This document shows, in pieces, positions 9,331 through 18,098 of a stretch of DNA of 64,000 bases (the stretch's first letter is position 1; each line of letters begins with the position of its first letter). The notes beneath the pieces were generated by a model. That model was not told where the DNA came from. It did not search any database and saw only the letters and a list, made by a program, of their open reading frames with translations. Position numbers and translations under genes: made by a program. The stretch comes from Janthinobacterium lividum. GTDB taxonomy: Bacteria > Pseudomonadota > Gammaproteobacteria > Burkholderiales > Burkholderiaceae_D. The DNA lies in NCBI RefSeq assembly GCF_023509035.1, contig NZ_CP075583.1, positions 992,001 to 1,056,000 on the forward strand, written 5' to 3'.

Positions 9331-9735
9331 ATGGCCCGCAAAATCTTTGTCAATCTGCCCGTGCAGTCGCTCGAGCGTTCCGTGACGTTTTTCACGGCGC
9401 TGGGCTTCAGTTTCAATGCCCATTTCACGGATGAAACGGCGACTTGCATGATCGTCGCCGACGACATCTTCGTCATGCTATTGACGCACGACAAATTCAA
9501 ACAATTCACGCCCAAGCAGTTGTGCGATACCAAGGTGGCGACGGAAGTGCTGGTGTGCCTGTCGGCCGAGAGTCGCGGCGAAGTCGATGAGCTGGTGGCG
9601 AAGGCCGTCCAGGCGGGCGGCAGCATCTACAAGGAGCCGATGGATTTCGGCTTCATGTATGGCCACAGTTTCCAGGATCCCGATGGTCATCAATGGGAGC
9701 TGATGTTCATGGAGCCGAACGCCGTACCTGGTTGA
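9331..9735 (+). CDS. VOC-family (glyoxalase/bleomycin-resistance fold) protein
   Basis: This 134-residue cytosolic protein has two beta-alpha-beta-beta-beta modules typical of the vicinal-oxygen-chelate fold (start KIFVNLPVQSLERSVTFFTA; end GHSFQDPDGHQWELMFME). Two ATGs stand in tandem. The second (9331) is chosen because AGGAGA at 9321-9326 is only one base from the first. The candidate metal ligand GHxWE is visible, but no specific enzymatic reaction can be assigned. It appears monocistronic. Confidence 0.8.
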   Translation: MARKIFVNLPVQSLERSVTFFTALGFSFNAHFTDETATCMIVADDIFVMLLTHDKFKQFTPKQLCDTKVATEVLVCLSAESRGEVDELVAKAVQAGGSIYKEPMDFGFMYGHSFQDPDGHQWELMFMEPNAVPG

Positions 9736-9763
9736 TCAGGCAGCGACGCTCGTTGTAACGCTC

Positions 9764-12635
9764 TTAGCTGGCCAGCGCCAGCAGATCGACCACTTCCAGC
9801 CCGGCCAGGTCTTGCGTCGTGTTGCCCGCAAACGCGGCGCGGCTCGGCTGGCCGTTTTTCAGCCAGGTGCGCGTGACAGCCTTGATCTGCGCCAGGGTGC
9901 AGTTCAGCACGCCGGTGCGGAACTGCTGGCGCACGGCTTCCGTCGTGCCACGCTGCTGCATGTTCCACGCCGTCAGCGCTTCCGCGTACGGCGAGTGCGG
10001 CTTGTCGAGGCCCTTGATCACGCAGATGATGGCTTCTTCCACTTGCTCCTGCGAGAAATCGCCGTCGAGGATTTGATCCAGGGTCGTGCCGAAGTCGGCG
10101 AACGTGCCGGCCAGGCGCGGATCGCGGTAGGAACTCAATGTAAAACGTGCCGGCGCCGGCCGCATAGCTGGCGCTGCCGCCATACGCGCCGCCTTTTTCG
10201 CGCAGGGCCGTATGCAGCACCTGATTGGTCATCAGTTCAGCGGCGACAGCCAGGGCGGAAGCGTCCGGATTGTGCACGCCAGGCACGGCCCAGGAAACGA
10301 AGCAATGGTTGATCTGGCTCGTCGCATGCAGTGCTGTGTTGGCCAGCGGCAATGCGGCAGGCGCGATGGCAACGGCCGGTGCCTCCGCCTGCGTGCTGGC
10401 TGCCGGCAACTCCAGCAAACGGGCCAGGGTGATGCCATCCTGCTCCAGGCCGGCGCACAGCACGGTCGGCTGCTGGGCGATGATATGCGCGTGCAGGGTG
10501 TCGAGTTCGCGGGCGATTTCCTGCAAGCCTGACGACGTCTTGCTCAGCTGCTGCAAGCGGCGGTAGAACGGCAGTGCCGCCGGGCCGCCGACGATGTCGT
10601 CGAAGCGGCGCGTGGACGACAGCGGTGCCGCCGAGGCCAGCATGGCATAGCGGTTGCCCGATTCGGCCAGGCTGCTCAATTTGTCTTGCACCAGGCTTTC
10701 GATCAGGAAAGCCAGGCGCTCTTCTTCATCGAAGCGGGGCTTGGTGATCCAGGCCGACAGCACGGCGGCGATGGCCGCGTGTTCTTCGCGCAAGCCGCTG
10801 GCCGAGAACGAGAGTTCCACGCGCATGGCCTGTTCCGGGCGCGGGATGGCTTCCAGGCCGATGTGGAACGACGGCACCATGCTCTGGCGCCAGGCGCTGG
10901 CGTCGTCGAACGACATGTCGCCCACGCCCAGTTCCGGTGCCAGGTCCGTGTACAGACGCAGCCAGGGCCACGACGCTTCCGGCAGGCTCGACACGTCGTA
11001 CAGCACGTTGGCATAGCTGATGCCGTTCGAGGCGATACTGAACGCCACGGCGCCGTCGACGGCGGGTGGAATCGGCAAGGCCGGGCGCGGCAAGGCGCTG
11101 ACGTCGCCAGGACGGATGCGCGGCAAGACTTCTGAATTCGATGGCAATTGCTGATGCGCTTCCAGCGCGGCGGACTCGGCGATGATGTGCTCGCGCTCGG
11201 CATCCGTCAGCTGCGCTTGCAGGGCCGCCAGCTTGGCGTCTTCCTGGGCTGCGCGGTCCGTGAAGTAGGCGCTGTCTGGCACCACGTGCGTCGTCAAACG
11301 GGTTGGATTGGCGATCAGCTCGCGCACCAGCTGCTTGAAGAATTCCGGATCTTCGATCTGCTGTTCCAGCGTTTCCAGGATGGCCGCATTGTCGAAGGCA
11401 TCCATGACGTCGCCGCCATACATGGCCAGCGGCAAGGCGTGCAGCAAGCGGCCCAGGCCGTAAGGCATGCGGCCGCTGCTGATCTCGCGCTGGCTGTACT
11501 TGATGTCGCGCAAGGCAGCGTGCAGCACGGCGGCCGGAATGCCCTCTTCCGCCGTTTCTTCCAGGGCCGTCCAGATGCGCTGGTGCGCATCGGCGATCTG
11601 TTCCTGGGTCAAACCTTCCATGCCGATGTGGAAGACCATCTGGCGGATGCCCGCATCGCGGCCATTCATGTCCGATGGGCGGCCATAGCCGGCCGATTCC
11701 ATGGCGCGCATGACGGGCGCCGACGATTCGCCCAGCAAGCCGTGCGACAGCAAATGCGCGTGGTAATAGGCGATGGGGTCGCTCGACTCGCCCATCAGCC
11801 ACGCAAATTGCAGGCCGAACTCATCGTCGCGCGCTTCCTGCGAAGGAATCTTGACGATGTTTTCCTGCGGCGCGGTCCACGCGGGCGCCAGCTGCGGCAA
11901 GCGGCGCTCGGAGAAACCACTGAGCTTGGACAACACGCGTTCGGCGACTTGTTCCTGTACGGCTGATGCTTCGATATTGCCGGCAGTCATGATCACGGCT
12001 TGCGAAGGGTGATAGTGGCTGGCGTGGAATTCTTTCAGCATGGCATGCGTGAGTTCCGGGATCACCAGCGGATCGCCGCCCGATTCCACTTCATACGTCG
12101 TGCCCTTGAGCAAGGCGCTGGCGATGCCGCTGTCGAGCGCGCGCATGGGGCTGTTGAAAGCGCCCTTCATTTCATTGAAGACGATGCCCTGGTACACCAG
12201 CTTGTCGCCTTCGAACGCATGACGCCAGCCTTCCTGGCGGAAGTTCAGGTAATCGAGGTTCGGGAAGAAGGCCGCGTCCAGGTACACGTCGAGCAGGTTG
12301 AAGAAATCCTTGCGGTCGGTGCTGGCGAACGGGTACACGGTGCGGTCCGGATAGGTCATCGCATTCATGAAGGTGGCCGTCGAGCGGCGCAGCATCGAGA
12401 AGAAGGGGTCGCGCACCGGGTAGCGGGACGAGCCGCACAAGGCCAGATGTTCGAGGATGTGGGCGCGCCCGTCGCTTACTTCCGGCACAGTGGGAAAGGC
12501 CACCAGGAACACCATCTCAGCCTGCTCGGTATGCATGTGGATATGGCGCATGCCCGTTGCTGGCTCGACATACTGCTCGATGGTTGCCTGCAAGACTGGA
12601 ATGAAGTTGCTGCTGACTTTTTCAAATGTGCTCAT
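9764..12635 (-). CDS. M16C metallopeptidase, presequence-protease (PreP/Cym1)-like, frameshifted
   Basis: This ~956-residue Zn-dependent peptidase has the inverted zinc motif HILEH at ~residue 68, followed by the family's long two-half clamshell. The start at 12635 (MSTFEKVSS) was chosen because residues further upstream are not family-like. The C-terminal ~140 residues are in another frame, joined at the A4 run 10142-10145. Removing one base restores ...AGAGTFTLSSYRDPRLAGTF, a conserved segment of the family. Such enzymes degrade unfolded peptides inside an enclosed chamber. Single transcription unit. Confidence 0.82.
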
Positions 12636-12931
12636 GCGGTATGGGATCTCTGCGGTAGGTGATACGGATAGTCGGTTGGGCTGCATTACATGTGGGGGCA
12701 AAGTGGCGTAATGCCAGGGCTGGCCGCCAGGGCGGGGTGCCACTTTGATGCCTGTATGAAGTTTTCCCTATTGTACTAGGAGTATCTGCGCGCCGCCGCC
12801 GAGGCTTGCTTGTGGGACGCAAAAGCAACAATGTTGCCAAATCTGTCAATGGTGGACAGGTGGCGCCCCAGGATGGAGGCTTAGCGTACCATGCCCCTTT
12901 TGTCATCCAGACTGAACCGAAGGCGCCTATC

Positions 12932-14344
12932 TTGTCCCGACTTTCCTTTCGCCAACTGTTATTTGCCGCCTTCATTTTGACGACGGGCATTTTGACGGCC
13001 ACTTCCGTGCAAGCCCTGCTGACCCTGGAGCACCTGGCGCGGCTGGGGCGTGAGACGGCGGCGCAGGCGATTGCCCTGACGGAACAGTCACAGCGCCTGT
13101 CCGAGCGCACCTTGGCCATGGAGCGCAGCGCGCGCCAATTTCTCGTGCTCGATGATCCCGTGTTTCGCGAGCGCTACGCGGCGGCCCGCGATGAAGCAAC
13201 GGCGGCGCTGCAAGTGCTGAACCGGGCCACGCCCGAGTTCGCTCCTCAACTGGCCGACGAATGGACGGTGCAGGCGCAATCGGCCTGGGAAGTCTTGCAA
13301 GCAGGTAAGCGCCGCAAGCGCGATGGCCACGCCGTCGTGTACCGCGCGTTCGCCCGCATGGCGCAGATCAATGACAGCCTGGCGCGTGAAAGCAAGACGG
13401 AAATCGGCAGCCGCAACGACGCCCTGCTGGCCGAGCTGGAACGCCAGCGTCGCGTGCTGGGCGTGCTGGTGGGCGGCGCCGTGCTGCTGGCGGCCGTGCT
13501 GGCCACCTGCTTTGGCTTTCTATTGTCGCGTCCGCTGCGCCGCATCGAGACGGCCATCGAGCGCCTTGGCGAGAAGCGCTACGACCAGCCTATCGTCGTT
13601 GGCGGCCCGGCCGACACGCGCCGCCTGGGCCAGCAGCTCGACTGGCTGCGCCAGCGCTTGGCGGACCTCGATGCCGACAAGGAACGCTTCCTGCGCCACA
13701 TCTCGCACGAACTGAAGACGCCGCTGGCGGCCCTGCGCGAAGGCGTGGCCTTGTTGGAAGACGAGGTAGCGGGCAAGCTCAGCGACGGCCAGCGCGAAAT
13801 CGCCGGCATCCTGCAGCAAAATACGGCATCCCTGCAAACCCAGATCGAGGATTTGCTGCGCTACAATACCGCCGCTTTTGACGCCCAGCACTTGGCGCGC
13901 AGCAAGGTCGATTTGCTGGTCTTGCTGCAAGATGTGGTGGCCGGGCAGCGCCTGCAATGGCTGGCGCGCCGTTTGACGGTCGAGGTGCAGGGTGAGTCGC
14001 TGATCGTGCAGGCCGACCGCGACAAGCTGGCGACGGCCCTGGCAAACCTGTTGTCGAATGCCGTGCGCTTCAGCCCGGAAGGCGGTACCGTGCGCTTCAT
14101 CTTGTTTAGCGAAGACGGCCGTGTGCGCATCGATTGCATCGACGAAGGTGCGGGCGTGGCGCCCGAGGATGCCGCGCGTATTTTTGAACCGTTTTACCAG
14201 GGAGTGCGCCAGGCGGCCGGTGCGCGCAACGGCAATGGTATCGGCCTGTCCATCGTGCGCGAATATATCGCCGCCCACGATGGCAGCGTCACTCTTTTAC
14301 CGCGCCAGGCCGGCGCACATTTTCGGATAGAACTGCCCTTATGA
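12932..14344 (+). CDS. glrK: Sensor histidine kinase GlrK/QseE
   Basis: This is an inner-membrane kinase of ~470 residues. TM1 lies near residues 10-30, a helical periplasmic region follows, TM2 is near 175-200, and HAMP is near 200-250. HisKA has the phospho-acceptor in HISHELKTPLAALREG, and the ATPase domain carries NLLSNAVRFSPEG, DEGAGV and GNGIGLSIV. The start is uncertain. I chose TTG 12932 just before TM1, since the frame is open back to 12806 with no good ATG or ribosome site. It overlaps the lipoprotein gene by ATGA and precedes the cognate regulator, as in the enterobacterial glrK-qseG-glrR operon. Confidence 0.85.
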   Translation: MSRLSFRQLLFAAFILTTGILTATSVQALLTLEHLARLGRETAAQAIALTEQSQRLSERTLAMERSARQFLVLDDPVFRERYAAARDEATAALQVLNRATPEFAPQLADEWTVQAQSAWEVLQAGKRRKRDGHAVVYRAFARMAQINDSLARESKTEIGSRNDALLAELERQRRVLGVLVGGAVLLAAVLATCFGFLLSRPLRRIETAIERLGEKRYDQPIVVGGPADTRRLGQQLDWLRQRLADLDADKERFLRHISHELKTPLAALREGVALLEDEVAGKLSDGQREIAGILQQNTASLQTQIEDLLRYNTAAFDAQHLARSKVDLLVLLQDVVAGQRLQWLARRLTVEVQGESLIVQADRDKLATALANLLSNAVRFSPEGGTVRFILFSEDGRVRIDCIDEGAGVAPEDAARIFEPFYQGVRQAAGARNGNGIGLSIVREYIAAHDGSVTLLPRQAGAHFRIELPL

Positions 14345-14883
14345 TGACGAGAATTTCCCTGGCCGGCATGGCCGCCTGTGCGCTGCTGTTGGGCGCTTGC
14401 GCCGCCAAGCCCCCTACCCAGACGCCCGTGCTGGTGCAAACGCCGCCGCGCGTGGTAGTGGTGGCCGATCCCCAGCTCACCGAACTTCTGGCGTATCAAG
14501 GCACCTTGCGCCTGATGACGCCGTCGGAACTGGTGAAAGCGCAGCTGGACCTGGCGAAAGCCGATCACGCGCCGCACAACACGATACGCCGCGCCATGCT
14601 GCAAGCGGCCTTGCGCGGTCCTGGCGACCTGGCCCGCGCGCAAGCCTTGCTGGAACCGCTGGCCACGGCCACGGGCAAGGACGCACAACTGCTGGCGCCG
14701 CTGGCGCAATTGCTCGGCAGCCAGTATGCGGAACTGCGCCGCCAGGAAGAGAGCATCGACAAGCTCAACACGCAGCTGCGCGATGCCCTGCGCCGTATCG
14801 ACCAGCTCAATGAAAAACTCGAGGCGCTGAAAAACATCGAGCGCAGCCTGTCCGTGCGCCCTGCCGCAGGAGCGCCGAAATGA
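14341..14883 (+). CDS. qseG: QseG/YfhG-like outer-membrane lipoprotein
   Basis: This 180-residue precursor has a lipobox (LLGAC, mature Cys at ~20) followed by a Pro-rich linker. An alpha-helical body ends in a coiled coil (QEESIDKLNTQLRDALRRID). It sits between glrK and glrR, overlapping both by 4 bp, exactly where qseG/yfhG sits in enterobacteria. There the lipoprotein binds the kinase periplasmic domain and activates it. Sequence divergence is high, so the assignment rests mainly on position, lipobox and length. Confidence 0.7.
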   Translation: MMTRISLAGMAACALLLGACAAKPPTQTPVLVQTPPRVVVVADPQLTELLAYQGTLRLMTPSELVKAQLDLAKADHAPHNTIRRAMLQAALRGPGDLARAQALLEPLATATGKDAQLLAPLAQLLGSQYAELRRQEESIDKLNTQLRDALRRIDQLNEKLEALKNIERSLSVRPAAGAPK

Positions 14884-16247
14884 GCGAGCACGCCCACATT
14901 TTATTGGTCGACGACGATCCCGACCTGCTGCGTTTGCTGACCATCCGCTTGAAGGCGGGCAACTATCGCGTGACCGCCGTGGGCAGCGCGGAAGCGGCGC
15001 TGGCGCGCCTGGCCGTGGAATTGCCGGCCTTGGTCATTACCGACGTGCAATTGCCGGGTCGCGATGGCCTGGCCTTGTTCGATGAAATCCGCCGCCAGCA
15101 TTCGGCCCTGCCCGTCATCCTGCTGACGGCGCACGGCACCATCCCCGACGCCGTCGACGCGACGGCGCGCGGTGCGTTTGCCTATCTGACGAAACCGTTC
15201 GATGGCAAGCTGCTGATGGAGAAAGTGGCGTATGCCATCAACTTGTCCACCGTCATGCCGGCGCCGGCGTCCGGCGACGAGAGCTGGCGTGCCGAGTTGA
15301 TCAGCCGTAGTTCGCAGATGGCCGAGTTGCTGGCCGAAGCCAAACTGGTAGCGGGATCCGACGCCAGCATCCTGATACGCGGACCCAGCGGCACGGGCAA
15401 GGAGTTGCTGGCGCGTGCGCTGCACAACGCCAGCCGCCGCGCCAAGGCACCGTTTATCGCCGTCAACTGCGGCGCCATTCCCGAGCAACTGCTGGAATCG
15501 GAGCTGTTCGGCCACGTAAAAGGCTCGTTTACGGGCGCCGTCGGCAACCGCGAAGGCTTGTTTCAGGCGGCCGATGGCGGCACACTGTTCCTGGACGAGA
15601 TCGGCGACATGCCCTTGCCGCTGCAGGTGAAATTGCTGAGGGTGCTGCAGGAGCGGGCCGTGCGCCCCGTTGGTGCCGACCAGACGCGTCCGGTGGATGT
15701 GCGGCTCCTGTCGGCCACGCACCGCGACCTGGACGTGGCCATGGCGGAAGGCCAGTTCCGCGAAGACCTGTATTACCGCCTGAACGTGGTGACCTTGACG
15801 TTACCGCCGCTGGCCGAGCGCCGCGAAGATATCGCCCTGCTGGCAAACCATTTCTTGCAGAAACTGGCTGCCAAGTATGAAAAACCGTTGAATGGCTTCG
15901 CGCCCGACGCCTTGACTGCCTTGGTCAGCGCGCCATGGCCCGGCAATGTGCGCCAGCTGGTCAATGTCGTCGAGCAAGTGTGCGCGCTGGCGACGGCGCC
16001 GCTGGTGCCTTTGAGCCTCGTGCAACGGGCCTTGCGCGTGCCATCGCTGGAAGCGCTCAGCTACAACGAAGCCAAGCAGCGCTTCGAGCGCGACTACCTG
16101 ATTCAATTGCTGCGCCTGACGGACGGCAACGTGGCCGACGCGGCCCGCCTGGCCGACCGCAACCGCACGGAGTTCTATCGTTTATTACAGAAATACGAGC
16201 TGACGCCGGCCCTGTTTCGCGGTGACGGAGACCCTGTCGCTGAATAG
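14880..16247 (+). CDS. glrR: Sigma-54-dependent response regulator GlrR/QseF
   Basis: This 455-residue NtrC-type activator has a REC domain (residues ~5-120; acidic DDD pocket, phospho-Asp in [12 protein letters not shown], Lys in YLTKPFD). The AAA+ domain (~140-370) has Walker A GPSGTGKE, the sigma-54 contact loop GSFTGA, Walker B LFLDEIGD and an arginine finger region. A C-terminal Fis-like HTH follows ([20 protein letters not shown]). It works with GlrK and, from two downstream TGTC-N10-GACA sites, is expected to drive the sigma-54 promoter of the BON gene. One site overlaps its own stop codon. Confidence 0.93.
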   Translation: MSEHAHILLVDDDPDLLRLLTIRLKAGNYRVTAVGSAEAALARLAVELPALVITDVQLPGRDGLALFDEIRRQHSALPVILLTAHGTIPDAVDATARGAFAYLTKPFDGKLLMEKVAYAINLSTVMPAPASGDESWRAELISRSSQMAELLAEAKLVAGSDASILIRGPSGTGKELLARALHNASRRAKAPFIAVNCGAIPEQLLESELFGHVKGSFTGAVGNREGLFQAADGGTLFLDEIGDMPLPLQVKLLRVLQERAVRPVGADQTRPVDVRLLSATHRDLDVAMAEGQFREDLYYRLNVVTLTLPPLAERREDIALLANHFLQKLAAKYEKPLNGFAPDALTALVSAPWPGNVRQLVNVVEQVCALATAPLVPLSLVQRALRVPSLEALSYNEAKQRFERDYLIQLLRLTDGNVADAARLADRNRTEFYRLLQKYELTPALFRGDGDPVAE

Positions 16248-16252
16248 CGACA
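16235..16252. promoter_or_regulatory. GlrR binding site 1 (TGTC-N10-GACA)
   Basis: TGTCGCTGAATAGCGACA matches the known enterobacterial GlrR operator TGTC-N10-GACA exactly and is itself a longer dyad (TGTCGCT...AGCGACA). It overlaps the glrR stop codon, about 180 bp upstream of the -24/-12 promoter, a normal distance for a sigma-54 enhancer. Confidence 0.75.
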
Positions 16253-16311
16253 AAAATAAACTGTGGATAATCAAAGACTTACTGAGAAATATTGATTGTC
16301 TTGCCATAAGC

Positions 16312-16329
16312 TGTCGCTGTCAGGCGACA
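16312..16329. promoter_or_regulatory. GlrR binding site 2 (TGTC-N10-GACA)
   Basis: TGTCGCTGTCAGGCGACA is a second exact TGTC-N10-GACA match, centred 77 bp (about seven helical turns) downstream of site 1 and about 100 bp upstream of the sigma-54 promoter. Two near-identical dyads in an otherwise AT-rich spacer are unlikely by chance. Confidence 0.78.
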
Positions 16330-16422
16330 AAAAGCCCCGTTTTTCGGGCCAGATCCGGCGAAAATGCGCAGAAAAAATTGAGAATGAATCTAAGTCGTTG
16401 ATTTTAAATGTAATTTGAAAGC

Positions 16423-16438
16423 TGGCACGGTGCTTGCT
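16423..16438 (+). promoter_or_regulatory. Sigma-54 (-24/-12) promoter of BON gene
   Basis: TGGCACGGTGCTTGCT fits the sigma-54 consensus TGGCAC-N5-TTGCW without mismatch, with correct spacing between the invariant GG and GC. Transcription should start near 16450, giving a ~65-nt leader. The region from 16261 to 16422 is notably AT-rich, as expected for DNA that loops between enhancer and promoter. Confidence 0.85.
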
Positions 16439-16514
16439 GTATGGGTAGATGTAACGCTTCAACGTGTTGCTTTATCCAAGTAAGAAGCTTTTAACTTCAT
16501 TGAGAGGAACTACC

Positions 16515-16877
16515 ATGCAAACATCGAAACTGTTCAATACCCTGGTCGCCACTATCGTACTGTCGGGCGCCTCGATCACCGCTTCGCATGCAGCTGACTC
16601 CGCACCAAAAGCACAAGCTCCTGCTAAGACTGTCGTGGCCGCCAACGCCGCCGCTGCCGTCCCTGATGAAACCATCACTTCTTCGGCCAAGGCCGCCCTG
16701 AGCGCCGATGCGCAAGCCGCTGCCCTGCCAGTCAAGGTAGCAACCCAGCAAGGTGTGGTTGTCCTGTCGGGCGACGTACCGAGCGCCGAAGCGGGTGACC
16801 GCGTTGTGCAGATCGTCGCCTCCGTGAGCGGCGTGAAAGAAATCAAGAACGAGCTGAAAGTCAAAGCCGCCGGCTAA
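16515..16877 (+). CDS. Secreted single-BON-domain protein (OsmY-like), predicted GlrR target
   Basis: This 120-residue precursor has a signal peptide (~residues 1-28, cut near SHA|ADS). An Ala/Pro-rich linker and one BON domain (~50-118; VATQQGVVVLSGDVPSAEA, VSGVKEIKNELKV) follow. The start at 16515 has a GAGAGGAA ribosome site just upstream. BON domains bind phospholipid or envelope components, and OsmY and DolP are periplasmic relatives. The gene stands alone behind a sigma-54 promoter with two GlrR sites and ends at a strong terminator. It is the clearest regulated target of the adjoining two-component system. Confidence 0.85.
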   Translation: MQTSKLFNTLVATIVLSGASITASHAADSAPKAQAPAKTVVAANAAAAVPDETITSSAKAALSADAQAAALPVKVATQQGVVVLSGDVPSAEAGDRVVQIVASVSGVKEIKNELKVKAAG

Positions 16878-16905
16878 TCCCTCGCGCTGTACTTTACTCC
16901 GGGTT

Positions 16906-16933
16906 GCCCTGTCTGCGGACAGGGCATTTTTTT
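16906..16933 (+). terminator. Rho-independent terminator after BON gene
   Basis: A perfect 8-bp stem (GCCCTGTC / GACAGGGC) with a TGCG loop is followed by A and seven T. It closes the BON transcription unit. The stem coincidentally contains TGTC and GACA but with a 4-base spacer, so it is not a GlrR site. Confidence 0.9.
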
Positions 16934-17084
16934 GTCCGCACGGTTTTTGTCGGGCAACGATACCCATGCCGTCAGGCAAGGAGCTGGGCAATGCGGTTAG
17001 AATAGCCAGCACTGGCGCCGCTCCCGGCGCTGTTTGTCATCCCCGGCACAGTGTTGCAAGGCTGCGCCGCTACCAGGCTACCGC

Positions 17085-18098
17085 ATGTCTTCTTTCTCTC
17101 CCGCTGCCCTGTTGCGCAATCTGAAACCCGATAATTTCACCCTCGCCCTGCTCGTTACCGTGGCGCTGGCCACATTCCTGCCCTGCACGGGCCAGACGGC
17201 CGTGGTCTTCGGCAACATCACCACCGTCGCCATCGGCGCCCTGTTCTTCCTGCATGGCGCCAAGCTGTCGCGCGAAGCCGTGGTGGCGGGCGCCATGCAC
17301 TGGCGCTTGCACCTGCTGGTGCTGGCCAGCACCTTTGTCCTGTTTCCGCTGCTAGGCCTGGCCCTGCGCCCGCTGGCGCTGACGTTTCTGACGCCCGACC
17401 TGTACATGGGCATTTTGTTCCTGTGCGCCCTGCCCTCGACCGTGCAATCCTCAATTGCCATGACCGCCATGGCGCGCGGCAACGTGCCGGCCGCCATCTG
17501 CAGCGCCTCGGCCTCGAATTTCATCGGCATTTTCCTTGCGCCCATCCTGGTGGGCTTGCTGGTAGCCAAGGGTGCGGAAAGCAAGTCGTCGGTCGATGCC
17601 GTGCTCTCCATCGTCATGCAGTTGCTGCTGCCATTCCTGGCCGGCCAGTTCCTGCGCCGCTGGATCGGCCGCTGGGTCGACCGCCACAAAGCCACCTTGA
17701 AATACGTCGACCAGGGTTCGATCTTGCTGGTGGTCTACACGGCCTTCAGCGAAGCCGTCAGCGAAGGCCTGTGGCATACGATCTCGGTGGAAACCCTGGT
17801 CGCCCTGGGCTTGATCAGCCTGCTGCTGCTGGCGCTGGTGCTGGGCATTTCGACTTTTGTCAGCCGCCGCCTGGGTTTCAACAAGGAAGATGAAATCGCC
17901 ATCGTCTTTTGCTCCTCGAAGAAAAGCCTGGCCAGCGGCGTGCCCATGGCCAAGGTGCTGTTTTCCACCCGTTCGCTGGGCATGGTGATTTTGCCGCTGA
18001 TGCTGTTCCACCAGATCCAGCTGATGATCTGTGCCGTGATTGCTCAGCGCTATGCGCGGCGCGATGAGGGGCGGGAAGTGCCAGCGTCGACGCTGTGA
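17085..18098 (+). CDS. Bile acid:sodium symporter (BASS/SbtA-like) family transporter
   Basis: This 337-residue inner-membrane protein has about ten TM helices and fits the BASS family SBF-like branch. Typical features are FLHGAKLSREAV in the first repeat, LPSTVQSSIAMTAMARGN (crossover motif) and the second-repeat FCSSKKSLASGVPMAKVLF. The ATG at 17085 is preferred to a TTG at 17034. The substrate is likely an organic anion carried with sodium, but none can be named. The last 49 bp overlap the convergent udgX gene. Confidence 0.85.
   Translation: MSSFSPAALLRNLKPDNFTLALLVTVALATFLPCTGQTAVVFGNITTVAIGALFFLHGAKLSREAVVAGAMHWRLHLLVLASTFVLFPLLGLALRPLALTFLTPDLYMGILFLCALPSTVQSSIAMTAMARGNVPAAICSASASNFIGIFLAPILVGLLVAKGAESKSSVDAVLSIVMQLLLPFLAGQFLRRWIGRWVDRHKATLKYVDQGSILLVVYTAFSEAVSEGLWHTISVETLVALGLISLLLLALVLGISTFVSRRLGFNKEDEIAIVFCSSKKSLASGVPMAKVLFSTRSLGMVILPLMLFHQIQLMICAVIAQRYARRDEGREVPASTL

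Noticed and set aside
12636..12931. Small gene or RNA in the spacer before glrK
   Set aside because: No ribosome site, hairpin or promoter pair could be supported; only the open glrK frame back to 12806 is present.
16906..16925. Third GlrR site in the BON gene terminator (TGTC...GACA)
   Set aside because: The spacer is 4 bases, not 10; it is simply the terminator stem.
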